Shown here: piece by piece, positions 15,677 to 23,637 of the stretch | Position numbering within the stretch: position 1 is the first letter of the stretch | Layout of the letters: each line of letters opens with the position of its first letter | Assembly: GCA_012730105.1 (NCBI GenBank) | Contig: JAAYBJ010000253.1 | Span: 1 to 34,162 of the forward strand | Direction: 5' to 3' | DNA: 34,162 nt | Origin: Candidatus Hydrogenedentota bacterium | GTDB lineage: Bacteria > Hydrogenedentota > Hydrogenedentia > Hydrogenedentales > CAITNO01 | Position numbers and translations under genes: made by a program | The notes under the pieces: generated by a model | Told to the model about the DNA's origin: nothing | Databases searched by the model: none | Seen by the model: only the letters and a program-made list of their open reading frames with translations

Positions 15677-17035
15677 TTATGAAGCTGATGGTTGGCCGGG
15701 GGGAGCGGATCCGGAGAGGGGTGGGAAATGCTCGCGCACATAGGCCAACGCTTCGCCCTTGTCTTTCAACACACCGTCCAGTTGGCCTGATTCTATGGCA
15801 TGCAATATTTTTTTGAACCGGGGGCCGGGCTGGTAACCAAGTTGTATTAAATCATTGCCCGTCAGCAATAAGGGCGGCGCCAGTTCTTCTTCGCTTAGCG
15901 CTTGCACATAGGCTTCCGCCTCGTCCACGAGGCTGGTGTCCTTATGGCTGGCCAGGGCATCGACACGGCACAGTGCGAGGAGTTCGCCGAATCCCGGCTC
16001 GCGGGCCAGGCGCCGGCGCCGGTGTTCACGCATGCGCGAGAAGTCCTTGAGACGCATGTGGTTCTCCACCAGCCAGCCTACGCGTTCCGCCTCACGGGAA
16101 GCCATTCGCAGACGCAGGCAGATTCTTCGGGTGATGCGTCCGCCCTCCTTTTCGTGCCAGTTGAAGCGGATACGGTCTTCAAAGGTCTGGGTTCCCGGTT
16201 TGCCGACATCATGTAGCAGTACGGCCAGGGCAAGGGTCGGCGTTGTATCCGGCGGCAGATGCTCCAGGCAGAGCAGGGTATGCTGAAACACATCACCTTC
16301 CGGGTGAAAGACCGGTGGCTGTTCCACCCCTTTCATGGCGCTCACCTCGGGCAGCACCTGCGCGAGCAGGCCGGTGGTATCCAGCAATTCAAAGGCGCGC
16401 CGGGCTTGTCCTTCCGTGAGCATCTTGACCAGTTCATCGCGGATGCGTTCCGCGCTGGTTTCCAGAATATGCGGCGCCGCCTCACGAATGGCATCCAGAG
16501 TTTCACTTTCGATTGGGTAGCCAAAGCGGGCCGCAAAACGCACCGCCCGCAGCAGGCGCAGCCGGTCTTCCGCGAAACGCAGGCGGGGCGTGCCCACCGC
16601 ACGGATCACGCCGTTATGCAAGTCTTCTTGGCCACCGACATAATCCAGGATTTCTCCCGACTCCGGGTCGAGGAACATGGCGTTGATGGTGAAGTCCCGG
16701 CGCAACGCGTCCTCGCGCGCGTCAGTGAACGCCACCGTGCTGGGATGACGCCCGTCCAGGTAGGGGCCGTCATGGCGGAAGGTCGCCACTTCATAAGTCC
16801 CTTCTTTCCGGAGGACCGCCACTACCCCGAAACGCGCCCCGACGGTAACGGTACGCGGGAACAGGGCCGCCGCCTCTTCCGGACGCGCGTCGGTGGCGAT
16901 GTCAATGTCGGCGGGCTCCACGCCGAGCAGATGATCGCGAACGCAGCCTCCCGCGAGCAGGGCCCGGTACCCCGCCGCCCGTAATGCGGAACACAGGTCC
17001 AGAGCTCCCCGCAGCCGTTCGTCAGGCGTGGTCAT
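15677..17035 (-). CDS. cca: CCA-adding tRNA nucleotidyltransferase / poly(A) polymerase family with HD domain
   Basis: 452 aa. The class II nucleotidyltransferase head is clear: LLAGGCVRDHLLG then the metal-binding pair Asp43/Asp45 in PADIDIATDA, EDALRRDFTINAMF near 108-121, and RFAEDRLRLLRAVRFAARF in the neck. Residues ~245-350 carry an HD phosphohydrolase domain with LLHDVGKP (His275-Asp276). The enzyme repairs or adds the 3' CCA of tRNAs; a poly(A) polymerase role cannot be excluded. The frame opens at 17065, overlapping the upstream gene by 26 nt. I chose the ATG at 17035, 4 nt after the upstream stop, because the protein then begins normally; the ribosome-binding site is weak for both. 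It is the last gene of the minus-strand run. Confidence 0.92.
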   Translation of the reverse strand: MTTPDERLRGALDLCSALRAAGYRALLAGGCVRDHLLGVEPADIDIATDARPEEAAALFPRTVTVGARFGVVAVLRKEGTYEVATFRHDGPYLDGRHPSTVAFTDAREDALRRDFTINAMFLDPESGEILDYVGGQEDLHNGVIRAVGTPRLRFAEDRLRLLRAVRFAARFGYPIESETLDAIREAAPHILETSAERIRDELVKMLTEGQARRAFELLDTTGLLAQVLPEVSAMKGVEQPPVFHPEGDVFQHTLLCLEHLPPDTTPTLALAVLLHDVGKPGTQTFEDRIRFNWHEKEGGRITRRICLRLRMASREAERVGWLVENHMRLKDFSRMREHRRRRLAREPGFGELLALCRVDALASHKDTSLVDEAEAYVQALSEEELAPPLLLTGNDLIQLGYQPGPRFKKILHAIESGQLDGVLKDKGEALAYVREHFPPLSGSAPPGQPSAS

Positions 17036-17039
17036 GGCT

Positions 17040-19244
17040 TTAACCCAGCATGCTTGCGGCTGCAAACAGCGCCCAAGCCGCCGCGAGCAGCAACACCAGC
17101 AGCGCCGCGGGGTAATAGCCGCGCGCGCGGGACAGGTACCCCGTCATGCCCAGCAAAAGCGCGAGCATCACCAGGGAAAGGGCGAACAGGGCGCCGTCAT
17201 TCCACCGATACAGTCCGGCAGCGCCCAGTGCGGCCAGGCCAAAGGCGCACAAGCAGGCTGCCCATGCGGCGCTCTTTCCGTTTCCAAGCGCCGCCGGCAC
17301 GATGGTTCGCTCCAAAAGCGCCAGAATCACCAGGCACGCCACCAGCGCGGGCAGGTAGGCGCCATCGGCATATGCGGCAGGGACCAGCGAGCCATAAAAA
17401 CTCCATCCTAAAAGAATAATCGCCGTAATGGCAGCTCCATATCCCCATGTTGACAGGCCGGGCATCGGCCGGCGCGCCAAGTTAGGAACACCCAGGCCCA
17501 GAACCGCGAGGACACCCGCGCCGGCAGCCCGCTGCATGCCGGAGCCGTCCCGAATCAGCAAAATCGCCGCTGGCAGCAGCATCGGCAGATAGGGCAGCAT
17601 GCCGAAGAAACGTTCCGCCAACACGGGCCGCCCCCTGCATTGCCGGCCGAGCCGATCATCACATACCAGTGCCAGCAGCAGCGTTGCGGCCATCAGGAAG
17701 GCCATGGAGAAAGATTGGCCATGACCGGATATTTCGGCGGAGGATGGAATCAGGTACGAGTAGGCATAATAACAGGCGTGCCCCGCCATGACCGGCACCA
17801 TGCCGATCAAGGCCAGGCCGGGATCCAGGAACAGCATGCCTATACCTAAGAAAAGAAAGCCCTGCAGCGCGAGCAGCATGGGCAGCGATTCACTGTCGTT
17901 TCGTTGCAGGATCGTATGCAGCATCAGCAGCAGCGAGGCTGAGAACAGGTGGGTCAAGCCCAATAGTTTCTGCTCGTTTTCCAGCGTCCACAGTTCCTCC
18001 GGCGAACGAACACTCCCATGGACTGACCAATGATGGTGAATACGGCCCATCACGATGAACACCGCCGCAACGGCGAGTAAAAACAGCCAGCCGATGGAAA
18101 GGGTAACCGGCCCCAGCGCCAGAGCATGACGCGGGAGTTCCGTCAGAAATGAGGCGATAAGAACGGCCGTAATAAGCCCATATTCAGTCAGGCGATAGGC
18201 GCGGCCGCCATGTCGGACGCCGAGTACGGCGGGCAGGAAACAAAGCAGTGCGACAAGGATCAGGTTGGGGCCCGCCGGCACGGTCAATACGACCAACAGC
18301 GCCAGGGCGAGGGCGACCTGTCCCATGTAATATCCAGCCAACGCGCTGAGCCCTTCATGGCGGTGGGCGGTCCAGGCTGCGGCCATGCCCGAGGCGAGCA
18401 GCGCCACTGGCGCCAGCCATGCCGCGTCCGGGGCGAGCCGCAACGCGGCGAAACAGAAGCCCAGCGCGTTAAAGGCAGCGAAATATTGCGCTCCCCGGTT
18501 CCATTGCACCGCGTACCGAAGCGCCAGTAGGGTGCAACAGGCATGCATGCACACCAAGGCCAGCACCATGAGGGCAAAGGCGAAGCGGTCCTCCCGCACG
18601 CTGGCCGCCCCGAACAGGCCGAAGCAACCGTACAGAACGGCCAACGCCAATTCCGGGAACACACGGTAAGGGCGGCGCGCCCACCACAGAAAGAGCCAGG
18701 CCGTCAGCAGGCACGCGGCAAGGAAAAGCCATACCGCCCGGTCGACAGCGGACAGCCCGGGCAGCACGAGAGAACCAAGCCACATGCCCGAAAGGCAGAC
18801 CGACAGGGCGGCCAGGCGGCCTGCAGCACGCTGCGCGAGCGCCGCGAACAACACCAGCAGTACGGCGCTGGCGCCAAGTCCCGCCCAGGGCCGGTCCGGG
18901 ACGACTTGCAGGCACCAGGGCGCGACGGCGGTAAACAGACACACAGTGCCCCCGCCCAATAGTGAATCTCCCGGAGAAAGGCGGTAACGGGAAAGCCACG
19001 TCCCCGGCAAAAAAAGAACCGATCCCGCTCCCAAACCAAGGATCAAGCGAACAGGCGGTGATAGGGGCAGCGCACTCAGAAGGTATGCGCCGCCGGACAG
19101 AAGTAACAGGAACAGGAATCCGCACACCAGGCGGAACGCGCTATGCCGGGGCAACTGCTGCCAGGCTGCCTCCTCGGAAACGGGTGTGCCCGCATGCGCG
19201 GTATAAGGCGCCGTTCGGCTTGGGCTATGAGGCAGATTTCGCAC
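17040..19244 (-). CDS. multi-spanning membrane protein, DUF2339-like
   Basis: 734 aa with roughly twenty hydrophobic segments and almost no soluble part after the first ~37 residues. The segment LGLGAGSVLFLPGTWLSRYR, then a LLGGGTVCLFTAVAPWCLQ helix and QRAAGRLAALSVC, resembles the conserved core of DUF2339 predicted membrane proteins, whose function is unknown. The start is a GTG at 19244 with only a weak, distant purine stretch upstream, so the true start could be slightly downstream. It sits 46 bp after the aminotransferase gene and 4 bp before cca, which suggests co-transcription but no shared pathway. Family assignment is from pattern memory and is moderate; that it is a real integral membrane protein is very likely. 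Confidence 0.8.
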   Translation of the reverse strand: MRNLPHSPSRTAPYTAHAGTPVSEEAAWQQLPRHSAFRLVCGFLFLLLLSGGAYLLSALPLSPPVRLILGLGAGSVLFLPGTWLSRYRLSPGDSLLGGGTVCLFTAVAPWCLQVVPDRPWAGLGASAVLLVLFAALAQRAAGRLAALSVCLSGMWLGSLVLPGLSAVDRAVWLFLAACLLTAWLFLWWARRPYRVFPELALAVLYGCFGLFGAASVREDRFAFALMVLALVCMHACCTLLALRYAVQWNRGAQYFAAFNALGFCFAALRLAPDAAWLAPVALLASGMAAAWTAHRHEGLSALAGYYMGQVALALALLVVLTVPAGPNLILVALLCFLPAVLGVRHGGRAYRLTEYGLITAVLIASFLTELPRHALALGPVTLSIGWLFLLAVAAVFIVMGRIHHHWSVHGSVRSPEELWTLENEQKLLGLTHLFSASLLLMLHTILQRNDSESLPMLLALQGFLFLGIGMLFLDPGLALIGMVPVMAGHACYYAYSYLIPSSAEISGHGQSFSMAFLMAATLLLALVCDDRLGRQCRGRPVLAERFFGMLPYLPMLLPAAILLIRDGSGMQRAAGAGVLAVLGLGVPNLARRPMPGLSTWGYGAAITAIILLGWSFYGSLVPAAYADGAYLPALVACLVILALLERTIVPAALGNGKSAAWAACLCAFGLAALGAAGLYRWNDGALFALSLVMLALLLGMTGYLSRARGYYPAALLVLLLAAAWALFAAASMLG

Positions 19245-19290
19245 AGGAGATTCCGTTTCCCTTCTTTGAGCCCCGGCGGCCGGGAATGCG

Positions 19291-20391
19291 TCAGCCCGCC
19301 AGCGACTTTAGTATTTCACATCCCTTGAGGATGGTTTCGTCAGGCGCCGCAAAGGAAATGCGGAAACAGACACCACGTTCGGAAAACACACTGCCCGGGA
19401 TGATCAGCACATTGTTTTCAATGGCCTTCCTGACGAAAGCGTCGCCGTCACCGCCCGGCGCCTGCGGAAAAATATAAAACGCGCCGCCCGGCTTGGTGCA
19501 GGGAAAGGCATCCTTCAACCCGTTGTACACCAGGTCGCGCTTGCGTCGGTAACTTTCCACCTTGGCCGACATGTCCGCCGTCAACGCCGGCACGGCCGCT
19601 TTTTGGGCAAATGACGGAGCGCACACGAAAGAATACTGCTGCAGGGTGTTCATAGCCTGGATGACGGATTCCGGCCCGGCGGCATAGCCCAGACGCCAGC
19701 CGGTCATGGCCATGTTCTTCGAAAAGCCATTCAGAACCAGCACGTTTTCATAGCGGCCCGCCATAGTCGCCGGCGGGGCGTCGTAAGCAAGGGATTCATA
19801 AATTTCGTCGCTGATCACCAGCAGATTATGCTTCTTTGCGGTGTCCGCGAGCGCCTGCATTTCGGCGGCGTCGAGAACCACCCCCGTAGGGTTGGCGGGG
19901 CTGTTTACAATGATCGCCTTTGTCCTGGGCGTAATCGCGGCCTCGACGCGTTCCGGCGTCAGTTTGAAGTCGGGGTAGGTATCCACGGCTACCGACACGC
20001 CCCCCAGCAGGGTCACCAGGTGCTTGTACATGACAAAGTACGGGTCGCCGCAGATCACCTCGTCGCCGGGATTGATCGTGGCCATCAGCGCCAGGAACAG
20101 CCCGCCGGAAACGCCGCCCGTGATCATGACGTTGTTCAACGGCACGCCGAACTTACATTCGTAATAGGCGGACACCCCTTCGCGCAGTTCCTCGATGCCC
20201 CAAGTTTGTGTGTAGGAATTGAAGCCGGCCTGGATTTGGCGGCAGGCCTCGTCCTTGCAAATCTGATCTACATCGTAGTCCGGCTGGCCGATGCTCAGGT
20301 TGACCGGGTTTTTCATCTTTGCCGCCAGGGCAAAAATTTTGCGGATGCCGCTGGCGTCGATGGCATTCATTCTTTCTGCCAGGTAATTCAT
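19291..20391 (-). CDS. pyridoxal-phosphate-dependent class I aminotransferase
   Basis: 366 aa, fold type I. Motifs in order: VNLSIGQPDYDV near the N-terminus, a phosphate-binding GGVSGGLFLALMA loop, NSPANPTGVV, ISDEIYESLAYD, then GFSKNMAMTGWRLGY with Lys225 as the PLP Schiff-base lysine. FRISFA near the end carries the arginine that binds the substrate carboxylate. This is the aspartate/aromatic aminotransferase subgroup; the amino donor cannot be fixed from sequence. The frame extends to 20433, but the ATG at 20391 has GAAAGG about 7 nt upstream and the family's normal start (MNYLAERMNAI). It follows the 65-aa gene by 95 bp and precedes the DUF2339-like gene, on the same strand. Confidence 0.93.
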   Translation of the reverse strand: MNYLAERMNAIDASGIRKIFALAAKMKNPVNLSIGQPDYDVDQICKDEACRQIQAGFNSYTQTWGIEELREGVSAYYECKFGVPLNNVMITGGVSGGLFLALMATINPGDEVICGDPYFVMYKHLVTLLGGVSVAVDTYPDFKLTPERVEAAITPRTKAIIVNSPANPTGVVLDAAEMQALADTAKKHNLLVISDEIYESLAYDAPPATMAGRYENVLVLNGFSKNMAMTGWRLGYAAGPESVIQAMNTLQQYSFVCAPSFAQKAAVPALTADMSAKVESYRRKRDLVYNGLKDAFPCTKPGGAFYIFPQAPGGDGDAFVRKAIENNVLIIPGSVFSERGVCFRISFAAPDETILKGCEILKSLAG

Positions 20392-20486
20392 ACGGGTACC
20401 TTTCTTGAAATGAATAAAAATACGACGGCGCATGTTCCCGCCGCCGCCGGGGAATACGGTCCTTCAGGAAAGCGATTGTGCCGCTT

Positions 20487-20684
20487 TCACGCGCTCCGGC
20501 GCGCGTCGAGTTCCGCAAGGCGCGCCTGCAATGCGTTTTTTTCATCCTCGGAAAGCGATTTCACATAGCCTTTCCACCCGGGACACCAGCGCGTGTGCCA
20601 GCGCCACAGGCGGCCCAGCAGGGAACCGGGATTTTGTTCATACCGCCCCCTGAATTTACAAGACGCGCACGGTTTGTCTTCCAT
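20487..20684 (-). CDS. small conserved cysteine-containing protein of unknown function
   Basis: 65 aa. The N-terminus has a CxxC pair (KPCASCKFRGRY), followed by a tryptophan-rich LLGRLWRWHTRWCPGWKGYV core with a third cysteine, then a charged helix (SLSEDEKNALQARLAELD). The CxxC, nearby histidine and later cysteine suggest a small metal-binding fold. I believe similar short proteins exist in other anaerobes and deltaproteobacteria, but could not search. An AAAGGGAC purine stretch precedes the ATG, and a plausible promoter lies at 20721-20750, supporting a real gene. It is first in the minus-strand run leading into the aminotransferase. Confidence 0.7.
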   Translation of the reverse strand: MEDKPCASCKFRGRYEQNPGSLLGRLWRWHTRWCPGWKGYVKSLSEDEKNALQARLAELDARRSA

Positions 20685-20720
20685 GATAGTCCCTTTCGGA
20701 GGTGATCACTCACGATGTTT

Positions 20721-20750
20721 ACTGTATCACGCCGCTTTGGAGGCTTTCAA
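20721..20750 (-). promoter_or_regulatory. putative sigma70-type promoter
   Basis: On the minus strand TTGAAA (20745-20750) and TACAGT (20721-20726) are 18 bp apart, upstream of the 65-aa gene whose ATG is at 20684. Transcription would then run through the aminotransferase, DUF2339-like and cca genes. The match is by eye only. Confidence 0.35.
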
Positions 20751-20791
20751 AATCAAGGGGTCCCGGACAGGCGGAATACAACCGCAACCGT

Positions 20792-23458
20792 CTAGTTTTC
20801 CAGGCGGACAAGGCTTTCCCTGATGTTGAATCCCCGCATGCGCAGTGCGGGTGCGGCATCCGTCCCAACGGCTTCAGCCATAATCGTGCGGATTTCACCG
20901 GGCAGCAATGTCACGAAATTCTCGCTCCAGTATACCGGCGCCAGTTCCCGGCCCGTTTCCGGGTCTGTCAGCGCCAGTTCCGCCAGGAAGGCGATGTGCG
21001 GCGAAGGGTTCCGCAGTTCCAGGGACAGAACGCCTTTCTCCCACGAAGGCGTTGCATCCAGTGTTGTCTCGGGCAGGGCGTTCAGCGCGGTAAAGTCTGC
21101 GGCCGACTTGGGATCCGTATAAAATACGCCTTCCTTCGAATCCCCGGACTTGCCGGGAATGTCCGGAGTCCGGGAAAGCCAGTAGGTGTTGTCCGACAGA
21201 AGCGCACCGTTGCCGTCATGCAGTTCCAGCCGGAGGAAATAGGGATCCCCGGCCGCTTCCGGGGCCTCGAAGGAAGCGACGCGGGTGCGTCCGTCCGCGT
21301 CTACCGAAACAGGACGCGTATCCTCAACATATTTGTGGCCGTCGAGGCCATACACGGCATGGCACAGGGACAGCCCCGCCCGGGGTTCGTAATAACTGTT
21401 CACAATGTACAGGCCCTTGTCGTCATGGGCGTACAGCGCGTGGAGCGGTGTGCAGGCCTTTTTCGCGCCATAATAGGCTGCGGTGGCGCGCTTATACCAG
21501 TCCACATACTGCCAGGTCAACGCGGCCGGCCAGGCGGCGTTGTATTTCCAGGTGGTTATGCCGCGCGCGTCATATTTGTGCCGGGCGTAGGCCTCGAACA
21601 TGCCGCGCGCGCTGTTGTAATTCATGGCGTACAACTTGTCGCAGAAGTCGTCGAAATCTTCCGCCTTGCCATAGCCCCGCTCGAGCGCCTTGAACACGGC
21701 GTCAAAGTAGGTGGCGCCCTGGAGCACCGTGTGGAAGGACCAGGTCTCATTATTTTCCACCGGCCAGAGGGCAGTTTCGGGCATCATCTGGCGGATGCTG
21801 TCCCGGGCGGCCAGTATGCCGCCGATGCCGCCGGACTGGGCGAAGCCCCAGGCCGAGTCGAACTTGCGTTGTTTGGTCCAGAAATAATGGGTCGGCCCGG
21901 CATAGGTCCATAGTTCGCGCGTGCCAGTGCGGGTGCCGCCCGTCTTCGCGCGCGTGCCAATGGTGAAGGTGCCGGAATGGGGCTGGTAGCTGCGCCGGAT
22001 GCGGTGCTTTTCGATCAGGTCCCGATAGGCTTTGTCCAGGGTTTTCGTGGGGAAGGTTTCGTCATGGCCCAGGAGGTGAGCCAGACTCGGGTGGTTGCGA
22101 ATGCGCAGCAGCGTGTCCTCAATGCAGGCGATGGCCAGGGCCTCATCGGGCAGGTTGCGCCCAAAAATCTGCTGGGTGGCCATGATTCCGTAACGGTCGC
22201 ACAGATCGTAAAACGTCCCGGTTTCCCGGATGGAGAAGCCCTCTGAGCGCAGCATGTTCAGGTTCGCCTCGCGCGCGTACCGCACCAGCGCCTCGTAACG
22301 GGAATCCTCCAGGTTCAATAGCATGTCGTTGGTCATCCATGCGCCGCCGCGGATGAGGATGTTGCGCCCGTTCACCCGGTAGCCGCGCCAGTCGTCTTCA
22401 TTGATATAGGTGCTAATGTCGCGGATGCCGAAACTTGTTTGCACCTTGTTCGACAGGACATCGTTGATATCCGCCTTCAATTCCAGCTGGTACAACTCCT
22501 GTTTCCCGGTCGGGTGGGGCCACCATACCCGGGGTGCATCGATCACCAGGCTCGCGAAACTTTCCGGTCTGAAGAACACCTCGCGGGTTTCGTTGGGCGC
22601 CAGCGTTACCGGCTGTGAAAAAGCGCGTTCCTCGATGGTTCCTGAAAGGATGCATTCCACGGGTTTGTCCGTGTTGTTGTGCAGCCAGGCCGACACGGTG
22701 AGCCGTGCCTGTTCCAGTCCGGGCAGATCAAGGTCGGATTCCACATAGGGATGGCGGATGCCGACGGGTCCCTCCCTGTGCACGTAGACCGGTTGCCAGA
22801 GGCCCATATTCATGTCAGGCGGTTGTGGGTTATGGTCATCCCAGCCCGTCGTGGCCTCGACCTGCTTGGTGTGCGGGACGTTCCCCTCGAGCAGCCCCGG
22901 CGGGATGATTTCCACGGCCAGCGCATTCCGGTTCTGGCTGCCATGGACAAGCAGGCCTGTCACGGGAAACTCAAAACGCCGGAACATGCCGATAACCTGG
23001 TCCTGCCCGGCAATCTGTTTCCCGTTCAGCCAGATGTTGGCGGCATAATTGATGCCCTCGAAATGCAGCGTGTAATACCACTCCCCGTCTTCTTCCGGCA
23101 GGTCGAATTCCACACGATACCACCAGGAGTTCCGGAAGGGGCTGTCCTCCCGCTGCACGAGCCACAGCCCGTCCTGGTAGCCGGGTATGGACTTCATGTT
23201 CAAGCCGAAATAGGGGTCCGGATACACGTCCTTGTCGACAAGCGCGGCAAGCACGGTCTTCGGCACGGCGGTGTGATACCACGAGGACACATCCACGCCG
23301 GGCCGGGAGAGTTCTTCTCCGGTCATGTTGATATCAGCGCCTGAACACAGTCGCCAATCTGCGAAACCGGCGCTTGACTGCGGCCGTGAATCCTGGTCCT
23401 GACCCATCACCGTAGCGGCGGTGGTTAATGCCACGATGGCGGAGATAAGAAGTCGCAT
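20792..23458 (-). CDS. secreted glycoside hydrolase family 2 protein, exo-beta-glucosaminidase (CsxA)-like, nucleophile apparently missing
   Basis: 888 aa with a signal peptide (cleavage near VMG-QDQ, residue 19). Order of parts: galactose-binding-like beta-sandwich ~60-200 (FRNSWWYRVEFDLP, NIWLNGKQI), Ig-like domain ~220-330, TIM barrel ~340-650, C-terminal Ig-like domains. The barrel end strongly resembles exo-beta-D-glucosaminidases: MFEAYARHKYD, TTWKYNAAWPAALTWQYVDW and AYYGAKKACTPLHALYAHDD. The expected acid/base aspartate is present (Asp466, in LLGHDETFP). The nucleophile glutamate, in GFNSETSAG of CsxA, falls in AWGFAQSGGIGG, where Gln541-Ser542 stand and no Glu occurs. Substrate would be expected to be a glucosamine- or mannose-type glycan, but retaining hydrolysis is doubtful. 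AAGGAGAC precedes the start. It is divergent from the epimerase gene. Confidence 0.9.
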   Translation of the reverse strand: MRLLISAIVALTTAATVMGQDQDSRPQSSAGFADWRLCSGADINMTGEELSRPGVDVSSWYHTAVPKTVLAALVDKDVYPDPYFGLNMKSIPGYQDGLWLVQREDSPFRNSWWYRVEFDLPEEDGEWYYTLHFEGINYAANIWLNGKQIAGQDQVIGMFRRFEFPVTGLLVHGSQNRNALAVEIIPPGLLEGNVPHTKQVEATTGWDDHNPQPPDMNMGLWQPVYVHREGPVGIRHPYVESDLDLPGLEQARLTVSAWLHNNTDKPVECILSGTIEERAFSQPVTLAPNETREVFFRPESFASLVIDAPRVWWPHPTGKQELYQLELKADINDVLSNKVQTSFGIRDISTYINEDDWRGYRVNGRNILIRGGAWMTNDMLLNLEDSRYEALVRYAREANLNMLRSEGFSIRETGTFYDLCDRYGIMATQQIFGRNLPDEALAIACIEDTLLRIRNHPSLAHLLGHDETFPTKTLDKAYRDLIEKHRIRRSYQPHSGTFTIGTRAKTGGTRTGTRELWTYAGPTHYFWTKQRKFDSAWGFAQSGGIGGILAARDSIRQMMPETALWPVENNETWSFHTVLQGATYFDAVFKALERGYGKAEDFDDFCDKLYAMNYNSARGMFEAYARHKYDARGITTWKYNAAWPAALTWQYVDWYKRATAAYYGAKKACTPLHALYAHDDKGLYIVNSYYEPRAGLSLCHAVYGLDGHKYVEDTRPVSVDADGRTRVASFEAPEAAGDPYFLRLELHDGNGALLSDNTYWLSRTPDIPGKSGDSKEGVFYTDPKSAADFTALNALPETTLDATPSWEKGVLSLELRNPSPHIAFLAELALTDPETGRELAPVYWSENFVTLLPGEIRTIMAEAVGTDAAPALRMRGFNIRESLVRLEN

Positions 23459-23558
23459 GGATAGTCTCCTTAGTGTTCGTCAATGCACGCAAACATGTCC
23501 GAATAGGACTGCCGCGAAGGTACCGGGGTGTCACAAGCCGGGCGTGTTCCCGGCCGTG

Positions 23559-23588
23559 TTGCTGTAACCGTTCCGCAACAGGTATGAT
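23559..23588 (+). promoter_or_regulatory. putative sigma70-type promoter for the epimerase gene
   Basis: TTGCTG at 23559-23564 and TATGAT at 23583-23588, 18 bp apart. Transcription would begin about 45 bp before the ATG at 23638. The -10 box lies inside the palindrome at 23579-23596. Confidence 0.4.
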
Positions 23589-23596
23589 GATACCTG
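23579..23596. promoter_or_regulatory. perfect palindrome overlapping the -10 box (operator candidate)
   Basis: CAGGTAT-GATG-ATACCTG has perfect 7-bp arms with a 4-nt centre. It sits in the ~180-bp region between the divergent GH2 and epimerase genes and covers the putative -10 box. A dimeric repressor site is a natural reading. A short RNA hairpin at the 5' end of the transcript is the alternative. Confidence 0.4.
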
Positions 23597-23637
23597 AATA
23601 AGCCGTTCCGCCGCACGGGACGGCCCGGGAGAAACTC

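Noticed and set aside
16259-16984. 241-codon plus-strand frame
   Set aside because: It is antisense to the cca gene and explained by the GC-rich codon pattern of the real gene.
20702-21913. 403-codon plus-strand frame
   Set aside because: It is antisense to the GH2 gene and has no domains; the minus-strand gene has clear homology.
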